64,000 nucleotides of DNA from Thalassobius vesicularis (lineage in GTDB: Bacteria; Pseudomonadota; Alphaproteobacteria; Rhodobacterales; Rhodobacteraceae), in assembly GCF_004799325.1 (NCBI RefSeq), contig NZ_SSMD01000002.1, forward strand, positions 186,001 to 250,000, read 5' to 3'. Each line of letters starts with the position of its first letter. Within the stretch, counting starts at the first letter, position 1. Positions 38,402-48,919 of this stretch are shown piece after piece. The position numbers were made by a program, and so were the translations under genes. The notes below the pieces were generated by a model that made no database searches, was not told the DNA's origin, and worked only from the letters and a program-made list of their open reading frames with translations.

Positions 38402-38866
38402 AGATTTAAGAAGTTCACTATAAACAAAGTACGATTGGGCCTCACAAACGCCCTGTGAACGCCTCGGGCGCGGCGGAATGCTGTGCATTCCGCATTGGTC
38501 TGCATAGGCACCCCCTCCCATTCCTTACAGGTCAGGAATCCCGGACTGCCGCTCCCCTCTCCGAACGTCTACCCTGCTCTCATTACCACCTTTCGTTTCA
38601 ATGAGTTCAGACATGCGTTTTACAACCCTCATCGTGGGCTGGGCCCTGGCGGTCACGGCGATTTCCGCGATTGCCTCGGTCTCGGACAGCCCGTCGCGCC
38701 CGCTAGCGGCGCCCGGCATCATCCGGCACTGATCCCTGATTTCAGCACTGATCGGGGCGGGGTCTGACCTCGCCCCGTTTGCGTTTCTGCCCGGCGATAT
38801 TGACAACGCGCCCCCCGATGCCGGAAACCTGACCGGACCCGTCATGCCCCCCGCAGGAGCCCCGGA
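38402..38866. other. 465-base region between the HNH gene and exbB
   Basis: The first 60 bases keep the AT-rich character of the HNH gene and then GC rises sharply. A perfect stem-loop, GCGGAATGC-TGT-GCATTCCGC, lies near 38473-38493 and may be a terminator or the scar of a mobile insertion. One small open frame (see next entry) is possible. No other gene is supported. Confidence 0.5.
38613..38732 (+). CDS. Possible small exported peptide
   Basis: A 39-codon frame starts at ATG 38613 (a second ATG lies at 38601). It would encode MRFTTLIVGWALAVTAISAI and a polar tail ending in IIRH. The start looks like a signal peptide or single transmembrane helix. No strong ribosome-binding site is visible and it matches no family I know, so this is a weak call. 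Confidence 0.3.
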   Translation: MRFTTLIVGWALAVTAISAIASVSDSPSRPLAAPGIIRH

Positions 38867-39577
38867 ATGGACGCCACCGCCGCACCGGCCCAGATCGACC
38901 TGAGCCAAGGCCTTGAAACCGCGCTGGAAATTCTGGCGACGGGCGGTCCGGCCATGTGGGTGATCGGCGCGCTGTCGGTGATTACGGCCGCACTGATTCT
39001 GTGGAAAACCTGGGATTTGTCGCGTCTGGGCGCGTGGAATGGCGGCGGGCACGTGCAATGTGCCGTCGCGCAATGGAGCGACGGGCAGGAAACCGCCGCG
39101 CAGGAAATTCTGGCCAACCGGCGCACCTGTCGCGCGATCCTGGCCCATGCGGCGATGCAGGCGCGGCTGGATCCGGGCCTCTCCGATGACGCCGCTCGCG
39201 CCGAAACCACCCGTGTCGCCGCCCGTGTGCTGGCCCATGCCCAACGCGGCCAGCGCCCGCTGGAGCTGATCTCGACCATCGCGCCCCTGCTGGGGCTGCT
39301 GGGCACCGTTCTGGGCATGATCTCGGCGTTTCAGGCGCTGCAACAGGCCGGCGCGCAGGCCGATCCCGCCACCCTCGCCGGCGGGATATGGGAGGCACTG
39401 CTGACCACCGCCGCCGGCATGGCCGTGGCGATCCCCGCCTCGATGGCGCTCAGCTGGTTCGAAAGCGTCGAGGACCGCCTGCGGCTGGAGATGGAGGACG
39501 CCGCCACCCGCATCTTCCTGCGCCCCCTCTCGCGCCCCGAAACGCGCCAGAACAAGGCGCTGAAGGCCGCCGAGTGA
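38867..39577 (+). CDS. exbB: ExbB-type proton channel subunit (MotA/TolQ/ExbB family)
   Basis: The 236-residue protein has three transmembrane helices: one after the N-terminal LATGGPAMWVIGALSVITAALIL, and a pair around LISTIAPLLGLLGTVLGMISAFQAL and LLTTAAGMAVAIPASMALSWF. These last two are the classic MotA/TolQ/ExbB pore helices. With ExbD it feeds proton-motive force to TonB. AGGAGCCCCGGA precedes the ATG. The stop overlaps the exbD start by 1 base (TGATG). It begins a four-gene operon ending in tonB. Confidence 0.9.
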   Translation: MDATAAPAQIDLSQGLETALEILATGGPAMWVIGALSVITAALILWKTWDLSRLGAWNGGGHVQCAVAQWSDGQETAAQEILANRRTCRAILAHAAMQARLDPGLSDDAARAETTRVAARVLAHAQRGQRPLELISTIAPLLGLLGTVLGMISAFQALQQAGAQADPATLAGGIWEALLTTAAGMAVAIPASMALSWFESVEDRLRLEMEDAATRIFLRPLSRPETRQNKALKAAE

Positions 39578-39951
39578 TGCAGTTCGGGCAGCCCCGCCCC
39601 CGGCGCAGGCCCAGCCTGACGCCGATGATCGACGTGGTGTTCCTGCTGCTGGTGTTCTTCATGCTGGCCGCGCGCTTTGGCCACGACACGCAGATCCTGC
39701 TGCGCCCCGCTGGCATGGGCGCTGAATGGTCCGGCCCGCCGCGTCTGGTGCAGATCGGCACGGACAGCCTGATGCTGAACGGCATCGCCACGACGCTCGA
39801 CACCCTGCCCGCCGCGCTGGATCCGCTGATGGCCACGCCCGACGACCCGATCGTGCTGCGCGCAGGTACGGACGTGCCGCTGCAGCGCGTGGTCACCGTC
39901 ATGGACGCGCTGACCGCCGCCGGCAAACCCGCCCTGATGCTGGTGGAGTAG
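39577..39951 (+). CDS. exbD: ExbD-type biopolymer transport protein, first copy
   Basis: The 124-residue protein has a basic N-terminus, one transmembrane helix (SLTPMIDVVFLLLVFFMLAA) and a periplasmic domain. Asp19 in MIDVV is the conserved membrane aspartate that takes part in proton flow. It is coupled to exbB by TGATG and followed 3 bases later by a second exbD-like gene. Confidence 0.9.
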   Translation: MQFGQPRPRRRPSLTPMIDVVFLLLVFFMLAARFGHDTQILLRPAGMGAEWSGPPRLVQIGTDSLMLNGIATTLDTLPAALDPLMATPDDPIVLRAGTDVPLQRVVTVMDALTAAGKPALMLVE

Positions 39952-39954
39952 CCG

Positions 39955-40338
39955 ATGCAGTTCGCCCGCCCGCCCCGCAAGCCGCGCTCGGAAAGCATCG
40001 TGCCGATGATCAACGTGGTGTTCCTGCTGCTGATCTTCTTTCTGATGACCGCGCAGATCGCCCCGCCCGAGCCGTTCGCCGTCACCCCGCCCGAGACCAG
40101 CTCGGCCGATCCGGCGGATGGCGGGCTGACACTCTATATCTCTGACCAGGGGCAACTGGCGTTTCGGGACGCGCGCGATCAGGCGGCACTGACCGCCCTG
40201 TCCGCCGCGCTGACCCCGGATGCGCCCGTGCAGGTCCGCGCCGATGCCCGCGCCCCCGCCACCGCGCTGGCCCGCCTGCTGCCGCAACTGGCGGCGCTTG
40301 GGCTGACGCAGGTGCAGCTGATCACGGTGACGCCATGA
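39955..40338 (+). CDS. ExbD-like protein, second copy, lacking the membrane aspartate
   Basis: The 127-residue protein keeps the ExbD layout: a basic N-terminus (PPRKPRSES), one helix (IVPMINVVFLLLIFFLM) and a periplasmic domain rich in alanine. The position of the conserved proton-relay aspartate is asparagine (Asn20 in MINVV). The two ExbD proteins may therefore form a mixed stator in which only one subunit type conducts, or this copy may be structural. It overlaps tonB by 4 bases. Confidence 0.85.
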   Translation: MQFARPPRKPRSESIVPMINVVFLLLIFFLMTAQIAPPEPFAVTPPETSSADPADGGLTLYISDQGQLAFRDARDQAALTALSAALTPDAPVQVRADARAPATALARLLPQLAALGLTQVQLITVTP

Positions 40339-41147
40339 AGGCGCTGCTCGAAGGCTCCCTGTTCCTGACCGCCGCCGCCGGTCTGCACCTGCTGGCGTTT
40401 ACCGCGCTACAATCGCCCACCGGGGCCGCTGGGGCTGCGGGGGATGCTGGCAAGGCGCTGGTGACGCTGGCCGCCGCCCCCGCCCGTCTGGCCGCGCTGG
40501 TCGAACAGTGGGAGGCACCGCCCGCCACCGCCCCCACCCCCGACGCCCCGCAGATGCCGCAGCCCGAGGCCGCCGCCCAGCCCGTTCAACTGCCGCAACC
40601 GCTGGTCCAGCCCACGGCCCCCGGCCCGTCCCTGCCGCCACCCGACAGCGCCGCCGCCCCGGTGCTGGACACCGCCCCGGCAACGCCGCAACCCAAGCCC
40701 GAGCCGAAACCAGAGCCGAAACCCGAACCCAAGCCACAGCCCAAACCCAAACCGGCCAAACCCAGCGCCCCCAGCACCGCCCAAAAGGCGGCGGGCAGCG
40801 GCAATAGCGGTGCGGCGGGCAAGGCCAAATCGACCGCGCCCAGCCTGTCTGCCGCCCAGACCCGCAGCCTGACCGCCGACTGGGCCGCCCAAATCCTGTC
40901 CCGAATCGAGCGGCGCAAGGCCTACCCCTTGGCCGCCAGAGGGCGTGACGGCGCGGTTGGCCTGCGCCTCGGCGTGTCCTCGGATGGCAAGCTGCAATCG
41001 GTCAGCGTCACCAAATCCGCCGGGCATCCCGCGCTGGACCGCGCCGCCGTGCAGGCCGTGAAACGCGCCGGGCGCTTCCCGCCCGCTCCGCAGGCCCTGC
41101 AGGGGCGCAGTTTCGCCTTCAACCTGACGATCCGCTTTGACGGCTAG
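40335..41147 (+). CDS. tonB: TonB energy-transducing protein
   Basis: The 270-residue protein has an N-terminal membrane anchor (about residues 5-25), a long proline-rich spacer with repeated KPEPKPEPKP units (about 117-140) to span the periplasm, and a C-terminal TonB domain (about 190-270: AQILSRIERRKAYPLAARGRDGAVGLRLGVSSDGKLQSVSV, then ALDRAAVQAVKRAGRFPPAP). It couples the ExbB/ExbD motor to outer-membrane receptors. No TonB-dependent receptor is in the window, so its client is elsewhere. Confidence 0.92.
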   Translation: MKALLEGSLFLTAAAGLHLLAFTALQSPTGAAGAAGDAGKALVTLAAAPARLAALVEQWEAPPATAPTPDAPQMPQPEAAAQPVQLPQPLVQPTAPGPSLPPPDSAAAPVLDTAPATPQPKPEPKPEPKPEPKPQPKPKPAKPSAPSTAQKAAGSGNSGAAGKAKSTAPSLSAAQTRSLTADWAAQILSRIERRKAYPLAARGRDGAVGLRLGVSSDGKLQSVSVTKSAGHPALDRAAVQAVKRAGRFPPAPQALQGRSFAFNLTIRFDG

Positions 41148-41333
41148 GCCTGCGTCACCCTTTCGCGCCTAATCGACCACTCCAGAATTGATCTTTTGCG
41201 CCCCGTGATCTATGGGAAACGCGGAACAACCTGCCCGCGACCGTGCCTCGGCCTGCTTCGGGTGATTTCAGGACTGCCGCATCGCGGCCCCGCCGACACA
41301 TTCTCTGCTACCAAAAGAAAGAAGGGTAGAAAA

Positions 41334-43556
<2,223 letters not shown>

Positions 43557-43578
43557 GGCACATTGCCAAACCCTCGGA

Positions 43579-43612
43579 AAACGCCCGCGCAAGTCGCGGG
43601 CGTTTTTCTTTG
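43579..43612 (+). terminator. Terminator after icd
   Basis: A perfect 11-bp stem AAACGCCCGCG / CGCGGGCGTTT with loop CAAGT is followed by TTTCTTTG. It is a textbook intrinsic terminator. Confidence 0.85.
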
Positions 43613-43770
43613 CACCCACGCGCGGAACAAAGGCCGCAGGCCGCCGCGCATCGCCCAAAATCCAGCGTACAGTTTTCCCCCAAAACCTTACGATTCCCCG
43701 GATTAGCAAGACGTAAACGAAACGCGATTTCCCCTTGCCAGACCGGCCGAATCCGGGCCCTAATCCGGGC

Positions 43771-44451
43771 ATGTGGCGGTTTTTCATCCTGATTTTGTTG
43801 ATTTTTCCGGCCTGCGGACGGCCCCTGACGCAGAACGAAATCGCCTTCTCGGACACGATTTTCGGCAATGAAATCAAGCCTGAACGCGTCCGCTTCGTCC
43901 GCGGCCACATGGCTGAAAGCTATGTCACCCGTTACAAGGCCCGCCCGCGCGTGACCTGCTCAGAGCGGATTTACCCGCCACCCAAGCAGGAATATTTCGT
44001 CACCTCACCGGGGGCTATCACCTTGTTCAACAAGGTTTTTTTCCGCAAGGACATGTTCACGCCGGATTACGGATACGCGGTGCAGGGCAAGGGTAACCTC
44101 TACGCGCTGATGCTTTACGCTCATGAAATGACGCATGTCTGGCAATGGCAGAATCGCGCGAAAACCGGCTATCACCCGCTCAAGGCCGCGACCGAGCACA
44201 GCCCCGGACACGACCCCTATCTGTTTGATATCTCTACGAAACCCGCCTTCATGTCCTACCCCTACGAGCAGCAAGCCGCGATCGTCGAGGAGTATGTCTG
44301 CTGTCGAGCCCTGGCGCCTCAGGCCCCCCGCACGCAGCGCCTGCACGACATGTTGAAACAGGCCATGCCGGTGGCAGACCTGTCCAGTATCGTGCAACAC
44401 CACGCCTTCGTGCCGTGGAAAGGCGCGAACACGCAGGGAATTTGCAGCTAA
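43771..44451 (+). CDS. Predicted lipoprotein with HEXXH metallopeptidase motif
   Basis: The 226-residue protein has a lipoprotein signal peptide (FFILILLIFPACG, lipidated Cys15). Residues 118-122 read HEMTH within MLYAHEMTHVWQWQ, a zincin-type HEXXH. Later GHDPYLFD and YEQQAAIVEEYVCCR contain the glutamate and acidic residues that could be the third ligand. That layout resembles DUF4157-like surface or periplasmic zinc peptidases. The active function and substrate are unknown. ATG 43771 was chosen because the signal peptide begins there. It is convergent with the cytochrome genes. Confidence 0.65.
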   Translation: MWRFFILILLIFPACGRPLTQNEIAFSDTIFGNEIKPERVRFVRGHMAESYVTRYKARPRVTCSERIYPPPKQEYFVTSPGAITLFNKVFFRKDMFTPDYGYAVQGKGNLYALMLYAHEMTHVWQWQNRAKTGYHPLKAATEHSPGHDPYLFDISTKPAFMSYPYEQQAAIVEEYVCCRALAPQAPRTQRLHDMLKQAMPVADLSSIVQHHAFVPWKGANTQGICS

Positions 44452-44458
44452 ACCTTTG

Positions 44459-44863
44459 TTACTGCTGGATACTTTCCAGATATGCCAGCAGCGCGGCCAG
44501 CGGTCTGGGCACGGGCGACATCTGGCCATCCGCCAGCTGCACCGGCACCGTCTCCCCTTCCAGCAGCGATCCGTATTCCGGCATGACCTGATCGCGCTTC
44601 TTCATCCGGGTGTACCCGTCGATCTGCGACAGCACCTTTGCCGTCGGGAAAGCCCCGCCAGCGTTCCGGCTGATCTGAGTCAGGTCGGTGGGCTTGCGAT
44701 CCAGATCGGCCACCAGATCCCCGTCGCCCCGCCCGGTCGGGCCATGACAGACCGCGCAATTGTCGGCGTACAGCCGCGCCCCTTCCGAGGGTTGCGGCAT
44801 CAGCCCGGACTGGCACGCCGCCAGAAACCCCGCCCCGGCAATCAGGATAATCGTTTTACGCAT
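44459..44863 (-). CDS. Lipoprotein-anchored small cytochrome c
   Basis: The 134-residue protein has a lipobox (GFLAAC, Cys17) and one haem-binding CAVCH at residues 36-40. The distal methionine is probably in DQVMPEYGS, where a class I cytochrome would have it. The lipid anchor holds it to the periplasmic membrane face. GGGGAGAGCA lies ahead of the start. It lies downstream of a similar soluble cytochrome on the same strand, separated by 25 bases, and both could carry electrons for a periplasmic redox enzyme that is not in the window. Confidence 0.85.
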   Translation of the reverse strand: MRKTIILIAGAGFLAACQSGLMPQPSEGARLYADNCAVCHGPTGRGDGDLVADLDRKPTDLTQISRNAGGAFPTAKVLSQIDGYTRMKKRDQVMPEYGSLLEGETVPVQLADGQMSPVPRPLAALLAYLESIQQ

Positions 44864-44888
44864 TGCTCTCCCCTTTGGGCATAAGCCC

Positions 44889-45287
44889 TTATTTTTGAAT
44901 GGCTTGCAGGAACGCGACCAGATCGGCCACCGCCCGCCCCATCAGCACGGGCTGGCCGCTGGCGGTTTTCATCGCGGTGTCGTCGCCCTCGAAAAACTCG
45001 CCGTAGACCGGCATGGCGCTGCCGTGGCTGACCAGCGGGTCGCGCCCGTCGATGCGGCGCACCACGCGCAGCAGCGGGAATTCCCCGCCGTTCTCGGCAC
45101 TGAGCGAGGTCAGATTCTTGGGCTGCACCACCAAGGCGGGGCCCATCGGGCCGGTCCCATCGGCGGCGGTGCCATGACAGGTGGCGCAGTGTTTGTGAAA
45201 CAGCGCCTGCCCGGTTCCAGCGTCCTGCGCCACGGCCATCGGACCGGCGCACAGGGCAAATACAACAGCCAAGTACATGGTTTTCAT
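44889..45287 (-). CDS. Soluble periplasmic cytochrome c
   Basis: The 132-residue protein has a cleavable signal peptide (MKTMYLAVVFALCAGPMAVA) and one CATCH at residues 34-38, with the likely distal methionine in HGSAMPVYGE. It shares its second half (RRIDG, VMPEYG/AMPVYGE, AVADLVAFLQAIQ) with the lipoprotein cytochrome downstream, so the two look like duplicates. GAGCGGAGAGAAACG lies ahead of the start. It heads the two-gene operon and is divergent from the thioesterase gene. Confidence 0.87.
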   Translation of the reverse strand: MKTMYLAVVFALCAGPMAVAQDAGTGQALFHKHCATCHGTAADGTGPMGPALVVQPKNLTSLSAENGGEFPLLRVVRRIDGRDPLVSHGSAMPVYGEFFEGDDTAMKTASGQPVLMGRAVADLVAFLQAIQK

Positions 45288-45438
45288 CGTTTCTCTCCGC
45301 TCTTGGCCCCACCGTCACAGGATCGCACAGGCCGCACCGCGCGGCCTTGATCCGGATCATAGCGTAACGCCTGCAGCGGGCGCGTGACAATCGCCCATCG
45401 CTTCGCCATTCTGCCCCTGAGTAGGGAGGAGAGGTTAC

Positions 45439-45849
45439 ATGACGCTTACGACAGCGGACGCACAAGCATTTCTGGAACAGGGCTTTGCACCCTGGGTCAA
45501 GGCCCTGGATCTGACCGTCGAGGAGGTCGGCCCCGAGCTGACGGTGCTGTCGATGCCGATCACGGATCAGCTGGCCCGGATGGGCGGCATCATCTCGGGT
45601 CAGGCGCTGGCGGCGATGGCGGATACCTCGATGGCGATCGGCTGTCTGGCCCATTTCGGAGAGATGCGCCCCATCGCAACGACCAACCTGGACACGCAAT
45701 TCCTGCGCCCCGGCACCGGCGATCGCATCCGCTGCGAGGCGCGGATCGTGCGCGCGGGCAAGCAGCTGGTGTTCTGCAACGCCACCATGATCGCGCTGCC
45801 CCTGGACAAGCCCGTCGCCACCGCGACCGCCACGTTCTTCTGCCCGTAA
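45439..45849 (+). CDS. PaaI-family hotdog thioesterase
   Basis: The 136-residue protein has the hotdog outline with a conserved GGIISGQALAAMADTSMAIG helix, the site of the catalytic acidic residue in PaaI-type thioesterases. It probably hydrolyses an acyl- or aryl-CoA in the cytoplasm. GGGAGGAGAGG precedes the ATG, and the next gene follows after 9 bases, so the two form an operon. Confidence 0.85.
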   Translation: MTLTTADAQAFLEQGFAPWVKALDLTVEEVGPELTVLSMPITDQLARMGGIISGQALAAMADTSMAIGCLAHFGEMRPIATTNLDTQFLRPGTGDRIRCEARIVRAGKQLVFCNATMIALPLDKPVATATATFFCP

Positions 45850-45858
45850 GGAGCCCCC

Positions 45859-46302
45859 ATGCCCCCCACCACCGCCTATGCCCTGACCATGATGGCCGCA
45901 GGGGTCGGGATCCCGATCCTGGCAGCGCTGAATGCCCAGTTGGGGGTGCGGATCGGCTCTCCGGTTGCGGCGGCCGCGATCCTGTTCTGCGTGGCCTTCA
46001 CTGCCGCCAGCATCACCGTTCTGCTGCATGGCCCGGCGCCGTTGGCCAAGGCCATCCACGCGCCCAAGTACTTGTTTCTGGCCGGACTTCTGGTGCTGTT
46101 CTACGTGCTGTCGGTGACCTTCGTCGCGCCGAAATTCGGCATCGGCAACGCAATCTTCTTTGTGCTGCTGGGCCAGTTGATCAGCGCCGCGGTCATCGAC
46201 CATTTCGGCCTATTCGGCGCGCGTCTGAACCCGCTCAGCCTGAACCGCACCATCGGAATCGCGCTGATGTCCGCCGGGGTCTACATGGCGCAAAAGGCCT
46301 AG
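45859..46302 (+). CDS. DMT-superfamily small membrane transporter (DUF606-like)
   Basis: The 147-residue protein has five hydrophobic helices and the DUF606/DMT pattern ([31 protein letters not shown] and the C-terminal [30 protein letters not shown]). DUF606 proteins usually act as pairs or dimers to move small molecules. The C-terminal end overlaps the convergent lolD gene by 4 bases. The substrate is unknown. Confidence 0.82.
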   Translation: MPPTTAYALTMMAAGVGIPILAALNAQLGVRIGSPVAAAAILFCVAFTAASITVLLHGPAPLAKAIHAPKYLFLAGLLVLFYVLSVTFVAPKFGIGNAIFFVLLGQLISAAVIDHFGLFGARLNPLSLNRTIGIALMSAGVYMAQKA

Positions 46303-46982
46303 GCCGGGGTCAGCACGCCCTTGTCCATGCGCAGCACGCGGTCCATGCGGGCCGCCAGCTCCATGTTGTGGGTGGCGATCACGGCGGCCAGACCGGTGTC
46401 GCGCACCAGCCCCATCAGCGTCGCAAACACCTGGGCCGAGGTTTCGGGGTCCAGGTTCCCCGTGGGTTCATCAGCCAGCAACAGGCGCGGCTCGTTCGCC
46501 AGCGCGCGGCACAGCGCAACGCGCTGCTGTTCGCCGCCCGACAGGGCCGCGGGGCGGTGCTCGGACCGGGCTTCGACACCGACGCGGCACAGCAGGTCGG
46601 CGGCGCGGGTCTGCGCCTCGGCGCGCGGGACACCGTTGGCAAGTTGCGGCAGCATCACGTTTTCCAGCGCCGTGAATTCCGGCAGCAGGTGGTGGAACTG
46701 GTAGACAAAACCGACATCCGAGCGGCGCACGCCCGTGCGTTTGCGGTCGCTCTCGCCCACCATCTCGGCCCCGCAGATGCGGACGCTGCCAGCGTCGGGC
46801 GTGTCCAGCAGGCCGGCGATGTGCAGCAGCGTTGACTTGCCCGCCCCCGAGGGCGCGACCAGGGCCACGATCTCGCCCGGCTGCACAGTCAGATCAATGG
46901 CTTGCAGCACCTGAACGGCATTCGGCAAACCCTTGTTATAGGTCTTGGCGACCCCCGTCAGTTGCAGGACCGGATCACTCAT
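46299..46982 (-). CDS. lolD: Lipoprotein-releasing ABC transporter ATP-binding protein LolD
   Basis: The 227-residue ABC ATPase has Walker [10 protein letters not shown], signature [15 protein letters not shown] and Walker [13 protein letters not shown]. It is fused in order to the permease gene upstream, overlapping by 8 bases. The pair releases outer-membrane lipoproteins from the inner membrane to LolA. MacB-type exporters share the ATPase, but the permease upstream has the LolC/E layout, so Lol is the better call. Confidence 0.9.
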   Translation of the reverse strand: MSDPVLQLTGVAKTYNKGLPNAVQVLQAIDLTVQPGEIVALVAPSGAGKSTLLHIAGLLDTPDAGSVRICGAEMVGESDRKRTGVRRSDVGFVYQFHHLLPEFTALENVMLPQLANGVPRAEAQTRAADLLCRVGVEARSEHRPAALSGGEQQRVALCRALANEPRLLLADEPTGNLDPETSAQVFATLMGLVRDTGLAAVIATHNMELAARMDRVLRMDKGVLTPA

Positions 46983-48264
46983 AGCGCAGGGCCTCCACCG
47001 GGTTCATGCGGGCCGCGCGGCGGGCCGGAAAGATCGTGACCACAAAGCTAAGCGACAGCGACAGCGCGATGGCCGACAGCACGTCGTTCAGGCGCAGCTG
47101 GGCGGGCAAGTTGTAGATCCCGCGCACTGCCGGATCCCAGACGCCACCGCCTGCCACGTAGTTCACAAAGCTGAAAATCGGGTCGATATACAGCGCGAAC
47201 AGGCAGCCCAGCACCACGCCCATCGCCGTGCCAATCACCCCCGTGAACGCGCCGCAGATGAAGAACACGCGCAGCACCGCGCCCTCGGTCAGGCCCATCG
47301 TGCGCAGGATGCCGATGTCACGACCCTTGTTTTTCACCAGCATGATCAGCCCAGACACGATGTTCATCGAGGCGATCAGCACAAGGATCGACAGGATGAC
47401 GAACATCACGTTGTCCTCGATATCCAGTGCGCGCAGGAACCCGCCCGAGGCGTCGCGCCACGTCCAGATCTGCCCGCGATCGCCGCTCAGGCGCAGCAGG
47501 TCCAGCGCCAGATCGTCCACCTTTTCGGGCTCGGCGACCATGACCTCCAGCTCGTCCGCCACGCCCTCGCGGTTGAAGAAGCTTTGCGCCGTGGCGAAGG
47601 GCATGTAGACGCGCGTGCGGTCGATGTCATAGCGCCCGGCGGTGAAGACATAGACAACCTCATACGCGGCGACACGGGGGCTGGTGCCAAAAGCGGTTTT
47701 CACCCCGTTGGGCGAGATCAGCTTGACCTTGTCGCCGATGCTGACGCCCAGCTCGCGCGCGACGCCCGATCCGATGGCGATGCCCTGATCGAAATAGTCC
47801 AGCGTGCCGGCGTATTCCTCGGGGTGGGCGACGCGTGGGATGGTCAGCAGATTATCGCGCGAAATGCCGAACACCTCGACCCCCGAGTTGCGGTTGCGGG
47901 CGTTGGCCATCACCTGCCCTTTGACCAGCGGCGCCACGCGGGTGACACCCTCTAGCCCGCGCATCCGGTCGGCGATGGCGGCGTAGTCGGGCATGGTCCG
48001 GTCGATCTGGCCGGTCACGGGATCGACGGCTCCGATGTTGTAGACGGTGACATGGGCATTCGCGCCCAGAATGGTATCGACAAACTCGGCCCGAAAGCCC
48101 GAGCGCACGGCCAGCGTGGCGATCAGCGCGAACACCGCCAGGGTGATGCCGATCAGGCTGATCCAGGTCATGACGCTGACGCCGCCCTCGGCCCGGCGGG
48201 CCCGCAGGTAGCGCCAGGCGATCATCCATTCAAATCGCGCGAAGGGCGCGGTCGTGTTCGTCAT
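46975..48264 (-). CDS. lolC: Lipoprotein-releasing ABC transporter permease, LolC/LolE type
   Basis: The 429-residue protein has one N-terminal transmembrane helix, a large periplasmic domain (about residues 50-270) and three C-terminal helices, the FtsX/LolCE layout. It opens with [30 protein letters not shown] and ends with the typical [18 protein letters not shown]. In alphaproteobacteria a single such permease often forms a homodimer with LolD, and I see only one here. The gene symbol is therefore nominal. AAGGGG precedes the start. Confidence 0.87.
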   Translation of the reverse strand: MTNTTAPFARFEWMIAWRYLRARRAEGGVSVMTWISLIGITLAVFALIATLAVRSGFRAEFVDTILGANAHVTVYNIGAVDPVTGQIDRTMPDYAAIADRMRGLEGVTRVAPLVKGQVMANARNRNSGVEVFGISRDNLLTIPRVAHPEEYAGTLDYFDQGIAIGSGVARELGVSIGDKVKLISPNGVKTAFGTSPRVAAYEVVYVFTAGRYDIDRTRVYMPFATAQSFFNREGVADELEVMVAEPEKVDDLALDLLRLSGDRGQIWTWRDASGGFLRALDIEDNVMFVILSILVLIASMNIVSGLIMLVKNKGRDIGILRTMGLTEGAVLRVFFICGAFTGVIGTAMGVVLGCLFALYIDPIFSFVNYVAGGGVWDPAVRGIYNLPAQLRLNDVLSAIALSLSLSFVVTIFPARRAARMNPVEALRYE

Positions 48265-48316
48265 GGGTGGCCCCTTGATCTGTCTTGTGTCGTGATGGGC
48301 GAGCGAAGGGCCAACG

Positions 48317-48826
48317 TCAACCCACCCGCGCGGGTTCCGGCAGGCGACGGCGGAATGGCAGGCGAAGGACCGCCAGCAGCAGCGACATGGCGATCAGCCC
48401 GGCAATCAGGCCAGACCCGCCGAACACGGCCCCGGCAAAGGTGACGGGCAGCGCGGGCTGATACGCCTCCCACGCGCGGACGGCGATTTGCGGGTCGTTC
48501 AGGTGCCCGGCGTAATAGGCCCGCATGAACGGCCCCGCCGCTTGCAGCGCGGCCAGATCGGCTGACAGGCGTGCATGACGAGCGAACGTCCGCTCCATAT
48601 CCGCGCGGCGATGGGTCAGAAAGTCCGAGCCAGTCATCTGCGCCAGCGCCTGTTCGCGGGTCAGACCGGCGGCCTGGGCCGAGGCGTCGAAATCGGCCAC
48701 GACCACGGACAGTGCATCCACCGCACCGCCCAGCCGTTGGGTATATTGTTGGGAAAACTCGGGAAATTGCGAGGCCGCCCCCGCCCCCAGCAACCCGCCC
48801 GCCAATGTCAAAGCTCGTAGGATCAT
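48317..48826 (-). CDS. DUF2937-family membrane protein
   Basis: The 169-residue protein opens with a hydrophobic helix and the FPEFSQQYTQRLGGAVD block typical of DUF2937. It has a helical middle (about residues 45-115), and ends with a second hydrophobic helix and a basic tail (LPFRRRLPEPARVG). The function is unknown. It stands between the Lol permease and proS on the same strand. Confidence 0.7.
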   Translation of the reverse strand: MILRALTLAGGLLGAGAASQFPEFSQQYTQRLGGAVDALSVVVADFDASAQAAGLTREQALAQMTGSDFLTHRRADMERTFARHARLSADLAALQAAGPFMRAYYAGHLNDPQIAVRAWEAYQPALPVTFAGAVFGGSGLIAGLIAMSLLLAVLRLPFRRRLPEPARVG

Positions 48827-48919
48827 GCCCTGCCCCCTTTGCGGGAAAGCCTAGCATGAAACGCGACCGCCCCCAACGCTGGGCGCAGGGGGCGGCACAG
48901 GATCACTTGGCAAAATGGC

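Noticed and set aside
40680-40760. Short tandem repeat that could be taken for a CRISPR or minisatellite
   Set aside because: It encodes the KP/EP-rich periplasmic spacer of TonB in frame. There are no spacers of unique sequence, so it is a protein repeat.
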